Shown: positions 32,802 through 45,430, numbered from the stretch's first letter. The stretch: DNA of 64,000 bases from Lindgomyces ingoldianus (GCF_010093535.1 NW_022985218.1:1-64000); one strand, 5' to 3'. A program made the numbers and translations. Notes: generated by a model from the letters alone, not told the origin.

Positions 32802-35746
32802 GGGATGGAATGGTTGAGTGGAAGGAAGTGGTGCGCTAAAGGGGGTTGGTTGGGGAGGGAGTAAGGGGTCAGAGAGTGAGATGTAGCTGATGCTGGTGAT
32901 GGTATTAGCTGCGCTGCATGCTGTGGACGTGGAAGGGGGTTGGGTTTGAGTTGAAGGCTAGATCCGGTGTGCCATCTTGACACTCTTTAATGATACTTTT
33001 GTTGTGTAATGAAATTTGCATTTTCTGCATATGCTTTTGCTTTTGATATTTGCAAGAGCTTTACTGATGTGTGGTTGCCGCCGCCCCAGACCAGACATTT
33101 CGATTTTGCCCTTCTCTAGGATTTAGCTACCGAAGGCTCCTGCGATGGGGTGGCAGCTCCTCCAAGTCCCCCGCGTCCGGATAAGACTTGGAAAATTTGC
33201 TTAAGGTAAAATTAAGATGCGATGTGTTCGAGTGAACTAGCGAATGAATGGTAAGCGTCTAGGGCTGCGAAAAAGACATTTTTCTAGATATTCTCGAAGG
33301 GGAAAGACTGAGACAGTTGGTTGCCCCCTTAGTTTAATGTGGCAGGGACAACCGTGCAAGAGGCTTAGTAGAAACTTGCTTGTTGTCTTGAAGAATGCTA
33401 TTGCACAACGCAGAACACAAATGGGGTGGATTTTATTTCTCGTTGGAAATAGAGTGGCCATTCAACAGGATGTAAAATTCCGGTGTGAATTATGCCTGTC
33501 ACATTCATGTTATGTGACAAGGTGTAGTAGTTTGATGACAGGAGCGCTGTCTTCGGCTTGAATCCGTGCTGAAAGATGTGTTATTTTGTGGGAAAGCCAC
33601 GATCTCATTTTTTTTCGACATAGAAGGAAATCCCTGAGAGGGCAGAGTTTTCTCCGACTTCTGTGCTACGACAGGATGTGGTCGAATCTGGCAAGGATAC
33701 ATATTCGGAAGCATGCCAGCCACCGACCACGGAAGATCAACAGCCTTTGATAAGAAACAATGCAAGAGCCCATTCAGGCAGGAAGTCATCCAGATTCGAG
33801 GTGTCGGCCTCGATGATCTGCCCAAGAAGCGCTACCAAGATCTCCCCCAGTCGCGTGCATCACGCATGCAACCCCCTGGTTCGGATTAATATGGGGGAGG
33901 GTTGTCCGTGCATGCTTCTCCTTCAGACACGCGGACGAAGGGGAAAAGGCGAGGTGCCCATAACGCATGTGTTGGTTGCAGACATGGGCGGATAGAAAGG
34001 GTATGTAAGATTTGGGTCAGAAGGGGGGTTTTTGATCGGTTTGGAAGGGTCGCGTTTATCGTTGCGTGGCCGACTGTTCAAGCCACGCAATATGCATAGA
34101 AAGCTTGGGGAAATTTGCACCGCACTTTACATAGACTGCTTGGTTTGGAGTGCAGGCACGTTGTTGGAGGAGGGTTTTTTGGGGGTAGGTGTTTGATGAA
34201 TTGGGGTAGTATTAGCCAGAATCCCACCACTCATCAAAAAGTAAATGGACGGAATTATTTCTTGGTCAGTCGCGTGCAAATGTTTATGCGTCGGAGAGAT
34301 GTGATTCTAGAAGGGGATGTTACGAGAAAGCGATATTCACAGATATGATATGGAAAAAAGGGGGGGCGAGTGTGAGGTGGTGTTTCTGGAAGACAGGCGG
34401 CCCATCGCCATCCATTCCACCCATTCACGATCGGCCGTCACTGCAGAAAGTCCGGCCGAGGCGCACACGAATCACGACGTGGCGTGGGTCCCGACGGACT
34501 GGGACGGCTGGCTGACAACGTGGTGGACGTCGTCATTGCGCTCGAGCTCTGGGGGAGCTGAAACCCTCGCACTGGCGCTGCAGCTGCCCTCGTCGCCAGC
34601 TTTACCTTTGCTTGTCACGGGGGCGGGCTGGAGATACTAGCTATATAATGCGGAGAGCGGCGCGGGGCGAGGATAGGCGATCGGCACGGCGGTTACGTGG
34701 CAAGGCGACGATGCTTTGATGGACTGGTGAATATGCAGTTAAGTAGGGTGTAAATGCAATATGCAGGCTTTGGCAGAAGCGAACGAGCAGGGTGAAGGAT
34801 GAGGCGGAGAGCTGCCCCGCAAAAAAGCAAATGGGGTCCCGCCGCCACTGAACACTCGCTCGCTCGTGACCTGCAAACAAGCCATCGCGAGCCGGACGGG
34901 ATGACAGGCACTGTACTCGCGGTTAGAGCCAGAGTGACTCCGGGTGAGGGCGGTCGCGAAAGCAGCGCGTGCAGATCGGCCGCACTCCTGCGCAATGCGC
35001 ATCGTCTTGGGCCGCTGTGCTGTGCTGTGCTGTGCTGTGTGCTGCGCTACTGCTTTGTCGTGTCTTAATAATAGAGGAGAGGTCGAGAACTAGAGCGCCG
35101 CAGCCATGTGGGGTGCGTAGGCCTTGCGCAACGCCAGACGCTGCCAATTGCTTGCCTGCTACTGGGCCTGAACAGGCCGAGGTGTTGAACTGCACTCGCC
35201 GCTGCGAATCCTGCTGGTGCTATTACGAAGGGACTGCAAGCCGTGTGCTGCCCTCCTGGACCTTGTCCTTATGTAGCACACTCCGACCAGGCCCGCGACG
35301 AGCCATTATTATTCTAAAGCTTATTGCCTGGATTGACTGCATTGCCTGCTGCGACCGTCCACAGCGGGCCAGCCGCATTACCTCTTCGCCTGCGCAACCC
35401 ATCCATCATCGCCGTCTGTCGCTGTTCACTGTCAGCCCTCGCATCCTTCTCCGCGCCCTCCCGCCACACTCCTTGAATCTTGCCTGATGCTGGCATAGCT
35501 GTCCCCGGACGTTCGCGCTAACCTGCCCCGAGCCCGCTGTCTTCTGTGGGGAGCAGAAGGCCCTTTCCAGCCCTGCAGCTCGCCGCCGATTCACCTCCGA
35601 AACCTATCTCCACCCTGATATCACGATGCTGATGCTGCGGCTGCGGCCCCGCGAATGAACCCTACTGCAACCACGCGATCCCGCACCTCCATGTAATCAT
35701 TGCTGCCGACCTTCGCGGTAGATTAGAGACGCCTGGCGTCGAGGAA
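32802..35746. other. Long gene-free region and leader of the large regulator
   Basis: Almost 3 kb without a supported gene. From about 34640 the sequence turns GC- and CT-rich, as in the long leaders of regulatory genes. A short GCTGT array (TGTGCTGTGCTGTGCTG) sits at about 35019-35042. Small ATG-stop frames are frequent close to the start codon of the regulator. Confidence 0.5.
35626..35696 (+). promoter_or_regulatory. Two overlapping upstream ORFs before the large Zn2Cys6 gene
   Basis: A 10-codon ORF at 35626-35658 ends in TGA, and its stop overlaps the ATG of a 13-codon ORF at 35655-35696 (sequence ATGA). The main start is at 35747. If the transcript includes this part, reinitiation or attenuation of translation is likely. 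Confidence 0.4.
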
Positions 35747-38700
35747 ATGGGTGATTCGGGCGCAACAACAGCCATGGCCACGCCCTTCCAACAACCAAAA
35801 CCAGACCACGACGACCCCCTGACGCTGAATGAATACGGCCTCCCCGAGCTGAGAACTTCCCTCCAGTCCCCCTCCATTGTCGGCAACAGCCCTACTACCA
35901 TCATGCCTTCCTTTGCCGACTTCCCTCCCCTCGGCTTCGGCCAGGCCCAGGGCTTCAATGCCGCCTATGAGCGATCCCAGATGGGCACGAGCCCGACAGT
36001 CAAGTCGAGTTTCCGCAATCACAGAGGCAGCATCAGTAATATGAGCGACGAGAATATCAGCGCAGGAAGCGCGCATCCACATCGGTTGAGTATCAGCAGT
36101 ATGCAAAATTTTGGCCAGGACGAGAACAACACCAGCCCCGAGAGCGGCCCCGCATTGGGCATGCTCGCCATTGGGGAGAACCTGAACGATGGTTTGAATA
36201 TGAAGCTCGACGATAGCGTCAACGGTGATGGCGCGGAAGGATCAACCACCTCCAAAAAGGACAAAGATGGCAACACCGAGCCCCCCCCGTGGAGCGAGAT
36301 GAAAACAAAAGCGGGGAAAGAACGGAAGCGGTTGCCGCTGGCATGTATTGCTTGTCGGAGGAAAAAGATTCGGTGTTCCGGCGAGAAACCCGCATGTAAG
36401 CACTGCTTGAGGAGTCGGATACCGTGCGTGTACAAAGTTACGACGAGGAAGGCGGCGCCGCGGACGGACTACATGGCCATGCTGGACAAGCGGTTGAAGC
36501 GAATGGAGGACAGAGTCATAAAACTCATCCCGAGGGATAGCTTGCCTTCTGTTTCCGGCGTCGGGAGATCTGTCGTTAAACCTGCTCTTCCAGGAGCCCC
36601 CCCAAAGACCCCAAGTACGAAGAAACGGCCCGCCGAAGAAGCTTTTGGGGCTGAACTAGACGAGTGGTCGAAGTCAAAGTCGGCGAATCCAGACACGGCA
36701 TCGGCATCGAGAGCGAAAGACACGGACGAGAACAGGCTCCTAACCGAAGGCGCAGAAAGCTTGCCATCGAAAGAAATTCAGGAGCATCTAGCCGAGGTGT
36801 ACTTCGACTATGTTTACGGCCAGAGTTACCCTCTTCTCCACAAACCGAGTTTTATGAGGAGATTAGCCTCTGGAAATGTACCTCCTGTACTCATACTAGC
36901 CATTTGCGCAATATCAGCACGATTCTCAACGCATCCGCAATTACGGACAGAGCCGGCATTTTTGCGGGGAGACAACTGGGGGGAGCGAGCGAGAGAAATC
37001 GCTCTAAAACGATACGACGCACCAAATATTACCATCCTCATTGTGTACCTATTGCTTGGCCTCCACGAATTCGGAACTTGTCAAGGTGGTCGAAGCTGGA
37101 TGTTTGGTGGTATGGCCCAAAGAATGGCCTACGCCCTGCAGCTCCACAAAGAGCTAGAATATGACCCGAGTGTCGCTGAGACCGAACGGAAACCCTTGAG
37201 CTTGACTGATCGGGAGATCCGCCGGCGAACGATGTGGTCGTGCTTTCTTATGGACCGATTCAACTCGTCAGGAACGGATCGGCCACTCTTCGTCAATGAG
37301 CAGTATATCGAGGTGCAGCTGCCAGTCAAGGAACATCTGTACATCCACGAGATACGAGCGCCGACAGAGAACCTAGAAGGCAACGTGCCAAACCCCGTTC
37401 CTCCCGACAGCGGCCAGTTATCCAACCCTCGAGACAATATGGGCGTTGCTTCATACACTATACGCTTGGTCTGCATTTGGGGCAAACTCGTCAAATACAT
37501 GAACCTAGGCGGCAAGGAGCGAGAGTCTGAGCCCATGTGGTCTCCCAAATCCACGTTCCTAAGTCTCAAGAGGGAAGCAAAGGAGTACAAGGAGTCGCTT
37601 CCTGAGATGCTACTCTATAGCCCCGAGAACCTGAAGAGCCATGCGATTGGGAGGACAGCGAATCAGTTCTTGTATCTTCACATTCTCTATCAGCAAATCA
37701 TTCTTTTCATGCATCGGTTTTCCTTACCATCGACAGCAGGTAGTCGACCGCCGAAAGATATGCCCCATGATTTCCTTACAGAGTCTGCCCGAACCGCGCT
37801 AGATGCTGCAAACCAGATTTCAAACCTCATCAACGAGTCCATGGACTACAATGTTGTCGCTCCTTTCGCTGGATACTCTGCTTTCTTCTCGTCTACAGTT
37901 CATGTTCACGGCGTCTTCTCCAAGAACCCGAAGCTCGAGGCCCAGTCTAAGAAGTATCTTGCATACAACGTCAAGTATCTTAGTAAGATGAAAAAATACT
38001 GGGGCATGTTCCATTATATTGCTGAAAACTTAAAGGATCTGTACCGCCAGCATGCAGATGCGGTACTACGAGGGCCAACCGCAACCGGAGATAAGAAGGG
38101 CAAAGGCATGATATTTCAGTATGGTGACTGGTTTGATCGATATCCGCACGGAGTTTCAAAGACAGACTACGAAGATGCTGCAGAATCGCTGCCAAACGAA
38201 CCAGGAACAGATGCAGTTTTGGGCCAGAAGAGTGACCTGCAAAGTGTCGAAGAGTTCTTCGCGTCACTCTCACCTCCCTCAAGAGCAGAACAGCAGCGCA
38301 AAATGGCCCGCAAGAACAAATCGAAATCCGTCTCCAAGGCGGACGTACCAACCTCACAAGCGTCAGAAGCCGCGAAAATTCAGCCACAAACCCAGCAAAT
38401 CCACCCAAGCCATCTCCAGCAACAAATGGGTCACATGCAGATCCCACAAGATCCCATGGACACCTCTGCTTTCGATCCAGCGTACTTTAGCCAAGCGAAC
38501 CCGCAGCAATCTTTCATCCCAGATTTCCCACAGCACCAACACCCACAACCCCATGTCCCCATGCTCTCAACATCGCCCACCTCACTTATCTCACCACATC
38601 AAATGGACGTCTCGTCCTACTCAGATATTCCGCCGCACTCGAACGCCGCCTCGTTCTGGGGCATACAACCTGTGGGTTTGGGCGGGAACGGCTACTTCTC

Positions 38701-38926
38701 CGATCCTAGCACCGCATGGTTCCTACCATTCAACATGGAGCCGCCTACGCTGGGGGATGACGGCGGCGTATTTGGAGGTGGAGAAGCATTCAATTTTGGA
38801 TTAACGCCCGGGCCTGGACCAGTTGACATAGCTGCTCTGAATGGGCATGCGCATCATCGCGCTAGTGTTAGCCATGCTCAGGGTGGACAGGGTCTGGAGG
38901 GGTTGGATTTGGATGGTGGAAGATGA
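35747..38926 (+). CDS. Large Zn2Cys6 transcription factor
   Basis: The single uninterrupted frame of 1059 residues starts with a Pro/Ser-rich disordered region (1-190). The zinc cluster ACIACRRKKIRCSGEKP...CKHCLRSRIPCVY lies at about residues 201-230 (spacing 2-6-6-2-6), followed by a basic/coiled linker TDYMAMLDKRLKRMEDRV. The fungal-specific domain covers roughly 350-620, with VYFDYVYGQSYPLLHKPSF and WMFGGMAQRMAYALQLHKEL. The last 200 residues are Gln/Pro/His-rich and probably activating. The arrangement resembles conserved global-type regulators rather than a cluster-local factor, and it stands alone between long gene-free stretches. I cannot give the ortholog by eye. The absence of introns in 3.2 kb is notable beside its heavily spliced neighbours. 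Confidence 0.93.
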   Translation: MGDSGATTAMATPFQQPKPDHDDPLTLNEYGLPELRTSLQSPSIVGNSPTTIMPSFADFPPLGFGQAQGFNAAYERSQMGTSPTVKSSFRNHRGSISNMSDENISAGSAHPHRLSISSMQNFGQDENNTSPESGPALGMLAIGENLNDGLNMKLDDSVNGDGAEGSTTSKKDKDGNTEPPPWSEMKTKAGKERKRLPLACIACRRKKIRCSGEKPACKHCLRSRIPCVYKVTTRKAAPRTDYMAMLDKRLKRMEDRVIKLIPRDSLPSVSGVGRSVVKPALPGAPPKTPSTKKRPAEEAFGAELDEWSKSKSANPDTASASRAKDTDENRLLTEGAESLPSKEIQEHLAEVYFDYVYGQSYPLLHKPSFMRRLASGNVPPVLILAICAISARFSTHPQLRTEPAFLRGDNWGERAREIALKRYDAPNITILIVYLLLGLHEFGTCQGGRSWMFGGMAQRMAYALQLHKELEYDPSVAETERKPLSLTDREIRRRTMWSCFLMDRFNSSGTDRPLFVNEQYIEVQLPVKEHLYIHEIRAPTENLEGNVPNPVPPDSGQLSNPRDNMGVASYTIRLVCIWGKLVKYMNLGGKERESEPMWSPKSTFLSLKREAKEYKESLPEMLLYSPENLKSHAIGRTANQFLYLHILYQQIILFMHRFSLPSTAGSRPPKDMPHDFLTESARTALDAANQISNLINESMDYNVVAPFAGYSAFFSSTVHVHGVFSKNPKLEAQSKKYLAYNVKYLSKMKKYWGMFHYIAENLKDLYRQHADAVLRGPTATGDKKGKGMIFQYGDWFDRYPHGVSKTDYEDAAESLPNEPGTDAVLGQKSDLQSVEEFFASLSPPSRAEQQRKMARKNKSKSVSKADVPTSQASEAAKIQPQTQQIHPSHLQQQMGHMQIPQDPMDTSAFDPAYFSQANPQQSFIPDFPQHQHPQPHVPMLSTSPTSLISPHQMDVSSYSDIPPHSNAASFWGIQPVGLGGNGYFSDPSTAWFLPFNMEPPTLGDDGGVFGGGEAFNFGLTPGPGPVDIAALNGHAHHRASVSHAQGGQGLEGLDLDGGR

Positions 38927-39816
38927 TTTTAAGAGAACTCCTAGGGCACTCTTCGGTTCGGCCATTGTGATATACAGCGGATTTGAATGGAATGGAATGG
39001 GGAAACAAATTATGGGTGGAAAGGTGTATCGTTTTATCTAGGATTGTTGGCAGGCATTTTGGATTATTTACGAATGGCGGGGGGTTTGATATCATGTCAT
39101 ACTATGGGTATAGTATACCCATTTTGGAATGTTGTTTGGGTTTAGATGTATAGTAGGAGTCACACAGCTGTTTATCTCGCTGTTTCGCTGTTCCGGTTTG
39201 GAGAGCGTAGCGTAGCGTATGTGCCTATGCTTACTTTTTTCTATCTGGATATTCAAGTACCTGCAAGTGTGGATATCAAATTAGCCTGTCTTTGCTTTTT
39301 TTTTTCTGGCTTTGTGCAGTGGTATTTTTGCTCTAGTATAACACTTGCGCTGCATATTTTTGCTTCAACTTTTTTTTTCTTTGAAACGCTCCCGGCCCGG
39401 ACTCCGATTGTCGCTCGGCCCGGGGAAAGAAGACCTCGGGACGATCGGGTGCTCGGTTGGGGTATATCACGTGAAATGGCATTTCACGGCAGGTCTTGGC
39501 ATTGGGCGTTACGTGGCTGATTTGTGGGATTTTGAGACTGTCTGGGGCGAGTAGAGCGAATTCTTGTAAAACTAAGCTGCTTTTAATACTAGCGCATTTG
39601 CATTCTAGAAAGGGAGATGTCTTAAGATAGATGAGAACTTTAAGGTGGTAGTTAGTGGAAAAGGTTCTCCGTATATATATCTCAATTTAGGAACCTCAAA
39701 GGCTTGTTTCGAAGCCATTCCATTACAATGTCATTTGTCGACTCAATCCTAGCGCACAGGACGTATTATCCCCAACATCCCTTTTAAGTTCCACCATTGG
39801 CCACCCAGCCTAGCTA
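38927..39816. other. Convergent 3' region, no gene seen
   Basis: About 890 bp between the 3' ends of the regulator (plus) and the MFS gene (minus). Poly-T tracts near 39230, 39297 and 39370 and CTATGGGTATAGTATACCC near 39103 are present. No supported frame. Confidence 0.5.
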
Positions 39817-41924
39817 TCATTTCTCGCCCAAATACTTCCTCCACATCCGATGTACCCAAACCCGATTCAGCTTTCCAAAAATATCTGTCATCGCTTAGGT
39901 TAGCCATATCTCTAACACTACCCCCTTTTTTCACGGCACAGTTTCTGATGAGTAAAAAGGTGAACTTACACATCGGGACACAAGTAGTAAACCCACAGAG
40001 CGTAACAATACCAAAGACTTTACACATATTTCCGGGCCCTTTCTTAGCCATCCAGTCGTTGATAAACGTGCTGAAAGCGTAGAAAAGGAAGTTCTTAATC
40101 ATCATTTGGAGGATGAAGATCTCGGTCGAGTATTTTTTGAAGGCGTCCCTATAAGAAGGCGAACTGTTAGCATGGATTGTAGTCTCAGTCTTACTAAATT
40201 GCCAGCAGGGAGGGGCGCTTTTGATGTAAGATTTAAGTGAGGAAGGAGACCATGGGCGTCTAGGCAAGGAGAGTGAGCAGCGTTAGGAAGACTCACAAAA
40301 TATACAACCCCCCACTCGTACTCGCAACACTCGTCGCAAAGCACACAGCTCCATAACAAAAACTGCATAACACGACCCTATTATGCGCCGGATGTTCCAA
40401 CGCCCACATAAACGTAAACCAACCCACAGCAAACATAATTACAGCTAATATGCAAATCGGGATCCGGAATTCTGGCTCATACACACCACGATTTTTGCGA
40501 GAGAAAAAACGCGCTGTGAAGTCGCACATGGGGCCTGCAGAAACACCGAGGATGCCACCAACGAGCGCGCCGGTGAAAAAGAAGCCGTTTTGCGAGACCG
40601 TGAGATTGTAGGGTGGAGGTGTGAAGATTTGGGCGAGGGTGTAGGCGGTGCCTACAAAGAAGGACTATCGTTCGCTTAGAATCAGGCTCAACTCTTCAAG
40701 CTAGCACCGTAGCGATAGTAAAGAGAAGTGAGAGGGTAGTATACGAACCACAAGTACGGCACTAACAAGTTGAATCCAAATAACTGCGGGATTCAAAAAA
40801 TGCACAAATATCTCTCCAAGTAACTTCACCATCCCATCCTTACTGTACGTCCCCGTAAACGGCCGCAGATCTTGGACGAAGCTGCGTTTCGGGATCGCCG
40901 CCGAGCCGTTTGTAGAGACCTCCGTCACATTTCCACCATTCTGTTTCTCTTTGATATCTTCTGAGGATGCCAGCCCAAAAGCTGGAGGGGCTCGCCGGAA
41001 TTGACTTTCCGGCATACAGAACACGGTGCCTAAACACCCGAAAACTTGAATAGGGAGTAAGATGACGAACAGGTTTTTAGCGCCGAGATGCTCAAATGTC
41101 GTTCCCGCGATGATTGCAACAAAGGAACTCAAGCACGCTAATGTCAATACCAGCAATGCGGTCCTCGTTCCTCTTTCGTGGAGGAAAAACATATCCCCGA
41201 TTGCAGCAACGGAAAGGGATTCAAAGGCCGTAGTCCCTAGTCCTTGGACCAGACGACCAGCAAGAAGCACGTCGTAGGACTTGGACATTGAGGACTGGTC
41301 AAAAGCGGAAATGCAGATGCCAGTACCAATAACGCCGAAGATGCTGGCGAACAGGAATTGTGGGCGTTTACCATATTTCTGAGCGAGGACAGAGACAATG
41401 GGACTTTGTCTTGTTAGTATGAGGGAAGTTGCTGGGTGGAGAGAGATATATTCTCACCCAAGCGCGCCGACGACAAGAAGTTGGTATCCAGATAATTGAG
41501 CAACGCTCTTGATCGGGACTTTGAGTTGTAGAGCTAAAGCAACGGTAGCAGGAGCTATCAAGGGACCTGGAGCAGCGGCGAAGATAATGCAATTGAAGAA
41601 CAGGAATGCGAATGCTATCTCTCGTTTCCATGTCGGCCAGAGCTGTGTAATGTAAATCTTTTGTCTTCCGCTATTGAAGGAAGCACCTTACGAGAGGATC
41701 ATTCGGGTCATCAGCGGGTTGCGGAACTAGAATGATCGTAGTACCCTACAAACATGAGTATAGACGATACTAGTCGCAGCTGGAAAGAGACTTGCCTTTC
41801 CCTTCGCATGCTTAAAATGTGAGTGCTCAAACTCATGTCCCACACTCGTCTGTGCTGTATCCACTAAGAACTCTGTCCCAGGCGGATGCTCATCCGTCTT
41901 CGGTTCAATAATACCAAGCGCCAT
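39817..41924 (-). CDS. MFS transporter (DHA1-like, HOL1-related)
   Basis: Seven exons fit in frame: 41924-41796, 41745-41692, 41642-41458, 41403-40749, 40664-40297, 40148-39970 and 39884-39817, for 545 residues. The N-terminus has the VPQPADDPNDPLLWPTWKRE block typical of this fungal MFS group, followed by twelve hydrophobic segments; motif A-like GPIVSVLAQKYGKR lies in loop 2-3 and GRLVQGLGTTAFES in helix 4. The first intron uses a GC donor (GCAAGT at 41795), the only choice that preserves the PQP block. The family imports or exports small amines, sugars or phenolics; the substrate is not determinable. It is the first member of the likely catabolic cluster, and its start faces the 3' end of the Zn2Cys6 gene. 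Confidence 0.88.
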
Positions 41925-42605
41925 AACTTTGTATATGTTCCACAACAACCAAACTCTTCTTCTAAAAAAGAAAGGAGTGGGAAAACGCGAAAGTCAAACG
42001 ATCCAGATCAAGTTCAGACTAGACCCTCATATCGCTTAAGTACACCTCAAGCATTGACCCCAACCGAACCATCACCCCTAAAGATATGGATGTCACGGTC
42101 CCTCAGCCCCGCAGACGAACTTCCCCATCCCTGGCAAACGCTAAAACGAACGCAAAACGGGTGGCTGAAACCCATGTCCGCCAAGCCCGTCTCAACGTTC
42201 TCGAATGAGCCGGCTATGGTGCGCATATCTGCCGATATCCATAGGATCGGTTAGCCTTATGATGTGCAGATAATCATTGTCATTAAACTCAACTTCAGCA
42301 AATCGCGAGGGAGGGTTTGATGAGGGGTGAGTCTACTGCTTATGTACAGAGAGTGGATATGGAATTGGTTCGATCGGTAAGATTGAGTGCAGTACATACA
42401 GAGACTAGGAGGTACATGCATGCGTCCGTGCATGAATTGTATTGCAGAGGTATCTTAGAAGGAATGATTGTTGAGAGTACAGTTACGCCCGATAATGCAC
42501 AACCCTCTGTGCGCTTAGCCTATTGCCCGAACGAACTACTGAAGGATTCTAAGCGGATTCTAAGAGGATTCTTCGCGTTCGTGTTGTCAAACACTCTCGG
42601 CTCGG
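41925..42605. other. Intergenic, no supported gene
   Basis: About 680 bp upstream of the MFS gene and downstream of the Zn2Cys6 gene. No supported frame; it presumably holds the MFS promoter. Confidence 0.5.
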
Positions 42606-45026
42606 CTAACGGAAGTCAAAGCTTGAAAAGACGTGTGAAGGATCGAGAATGATAGAGTCGTCGAGGTTTGTGAATTGTAATATCTCGGAGTTGAGGTCGA
42701 AAGAGCTTGTGTCGTCAAATGCGAGATCGAGGCTCTCCTGGCTTTGCAACGGAGTCATGAAGTCCCTGCGAAAACCAGACAGTCAGTGACACTGAGGGTC
42801 CACATGGCCAGAGAAACTTGGCAAACTTACGAATCAAAGCTTCCCCAAAGCTGAGCGATAAGATCGTCGTCCAAGAGCACACCTGCATTACAAGCCTTAT
42901 TATCCTCTGAGATCCCAAGGTCCGCGAGACGCATTGGCGTCTCCTCAGCCACAATCCTGCAGAATCCAACCTGTGCCATGTTGCGAAGGAGCGCCAGACT
43001 TGATTCGATGCTGGAGCGGTAACACTGTATTTTCGTGTGCGCGTATGCGAGGATAAATATCATGATAGCGCGAAGAATGCATGTACTGTCAAACGCTGTG
43101 AGGCTCGACAGTGTATTATCGGCCGCCATCTGTTGGAGGATCGAGACGCTTTTCTGCGCAGCGTCAATACACGTTTTACTCATCCTCTCGAACCACGTTT
43201 TCTTGCCGGACGTTAATTCATTGCGTTTAAGCACAAGATAGAGCAGGAACGGCCTGCACAAGAGGACTGTTGAGCTCCAATAGTGGAGATGAAGGACGGC
43301 AACGGCACGTTTTTGGGTAGGTGGAGCGGGAACGTCGTGCTTTAGATGTGGCGGGATCACTTGTAGCCACTTCTGCAAGGATAAAAGCAGCCCAGATATG
43401 GTTGAGAAGGATACGGTCTTCGCACTTGAAGAACGCTCAGGGTAGACTGCCTGAATGATGTCGCGCTTTAAGCGACAGAGGTCAACGGACGTTGATAGCC
43501 AAGAGAGTGGAGTGTGCATTCCGGGATAGAGCATCTGAAGACTGTCAATAATGGGCGTTTTCTGCTAAGTTAAAAGGCGTTTACCTGTTCAGATGGCAGT
43601 GGCGTGTCAATTTTCAGCAACCGCTCATCTATCAAATTCGGGCTGCCTCCTCGAGAAGCAATTTCTTGATCAAGCATGAACAAGGTCCACCAAATCCTTC
43701 GGCTCTGCTCTCGCTCCATAGACCCCCCCGATCCCGGCATTTGATCTCGATGGAGACCAAGTGAATATGCCATCTGTATACTGGCACCCATATACAGGTA
43801 AGAGGTGACTCTCGAGCAAAGGTTCTCAAGAGCGATACTCTGTGGAAATTAGCAGGAGTAAGATTAGTACAAGTTTGCTCACCATGATAGCCAGTGCGCG
43901 TATACTGTCAATATCAGCTTCGTCATACACACTCGGAATCAACTGCTTTGCAAGGGAAATATAGTCCGTAGACGTTTTCTGATCCGGAGATATCCCATCT
44001 CGTTCATTTGGAGTTGTTGCACCAATGGCGAAAATGGCATACAATGAGCACATCCACGAGTTAGAAGCGAGCAAGGTGGATGTCGAATAGGTGCTTTCTA
44101 CTCGATTAAGGAATGCTTCAATAGAGTAGAACCAGTAAGTGCAATGCACTTCCTCAAGAAACCTGGATATGTAGTAATCACAAGTCTCGCGAGTTGGCAG
44201 GTAGTTCCCTTCATTTGGATAACAGCTATCGATCGATGGGGATGGGGTCGGCAGAGATGGTGGGAAAGAGCCAAGCTTTGGTGGCATGATGATACTTGAA
44301 CGCCTTTTAGAGTTGTCGCGCATTGAACAAACAGCAGCATTGAAAGGAATTTCGGAATGTGCCCCAATGTATCCTATTTAGTTAGCATTAGATTATGAAG
44401 ATGAAATGAACGATTGCAAGTACTCACTAAACTTCCCTTGAGAGTCTTTCATCATGCAACCTAATGGCTCGTGAAGATCGTTGACAGACTCTACTACAGG
44501 CTCTGCTTCTCTTTGTTCTTCTTCTTCAGAAGATTCCCGGTCACGAGTTGAAGGGGTCTGTATTTGCTGCAAGTTAGGGTTCGCTAATGTTCCGTTGGCA
44601 AGATCTCTCGAGATGGACCTAAGAGATTGTAGGTTGAGTTCCCGGTCTGGGAAGAAGTATTCCAGAATTCGAATTGAGCATTGGTACTCTTCTTCAGTGA
44701 CATGATAGTAGGGCCTCTTCCGACGAGGTGTGGCAATCCGGCACGTGGCTCCAGTTCGAGCGCAATAACGACACGGCCCTGGCACTGGATAACGGTTAGA
44801 CACAAGTGCAGTCAAGCACAAAATCACGTATCCAATTACGATGAAGTCCCTGTACCTGGATCAATGCACTGAACACAAGGTTAGCGGCTTGGCAATCACA
44901 CGTCCCTCAATGACTTACCTTAGTTTTACGGCTTCTGCATCTATCGCAGCTATTGTGTACTCTGTGAGGGTTTGGTACCCTATTGCGGGGAGGGGACTGC
45001 GTCCCAGATGAGGTCGCCTCAGCCAT
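42606..45026 (-). CDS. Zn2Cys6 transcription factor with a 13-nt microexon in the zinc cluster
   Basis: Seven exons (45026-44919, 44868-44856, 44784-44428, 44373-43883, 43839-43585, 43534-42831, 42765-42606) give 695 residues. The zinc cluster is assembled from three exons: CDRCRSRKTK from the first, CIDP from a 13-base microexon and PGPCRYCARTGATC from the third, giving spacing 2-6-7-2-6. A Glu/Ser-rich linker follows, then a fungal_trans domain with YLYMGASIQMAYSLGLHRDQ and SRRIWWTLFMLDQEIASRGG. The C-terminus is acidic (LDLAFDDTSSFDLNSEI), plausible as an activation domain. It lies between the MFS and aldehyde dehydrogenase genes and is the natural candidate regulator of that cluster. Confidence 0.88.
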
Positions 45027-45430
45027 GGTCCAATAGAAGAGGATCAACTGCCGAAGTCCCAGTCTCTGGCTGCCACTTCTTAGAAATTGATGTCATACGA
45101 CAGAGCGCAAGAAATCTTGTGAGATGTTGTTAATAGGTCCCGAGTCCCCACTGTCCGTATGAAAGAAGAAGCTATGGGGTTGCGAAGATGACCTCGGGAA
45201 TGCGGGGAATTCTGGAGAGATGTGGGGGCGCTATTTAAGCCTAGCTGCAGGGTCAAGCTCTGGATGGACTTCAAGATGACTCGGCACCTGGGCGCCGTTC
45301 ACCCACGGCTAATTGCACAAGAGGATTTCTAGAAACCAACACTGTGCAGGAAGACGCGCGGATATAGATGTGGAATCCAAACAAAGTTCATGGCTATAGT
45401 ACGTTTTAGAACGTGATGGATTGTAAATGA
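45027..45430. other. Intergenic, promoter of the Zn2Cys6 gene
   Basis: About 400 bp between the start of the regulator and the stop codon of the aldehyde dehydrogenase gene, both on the minus strand. No frame of note. Confidence 0.5.

Noticed and set aside
38121..38804. 227-codon frame overlapping the end of the large regulator
   Set aside because: Low-complexity shadow of the Gln/Pro-rich tail of the true frame.
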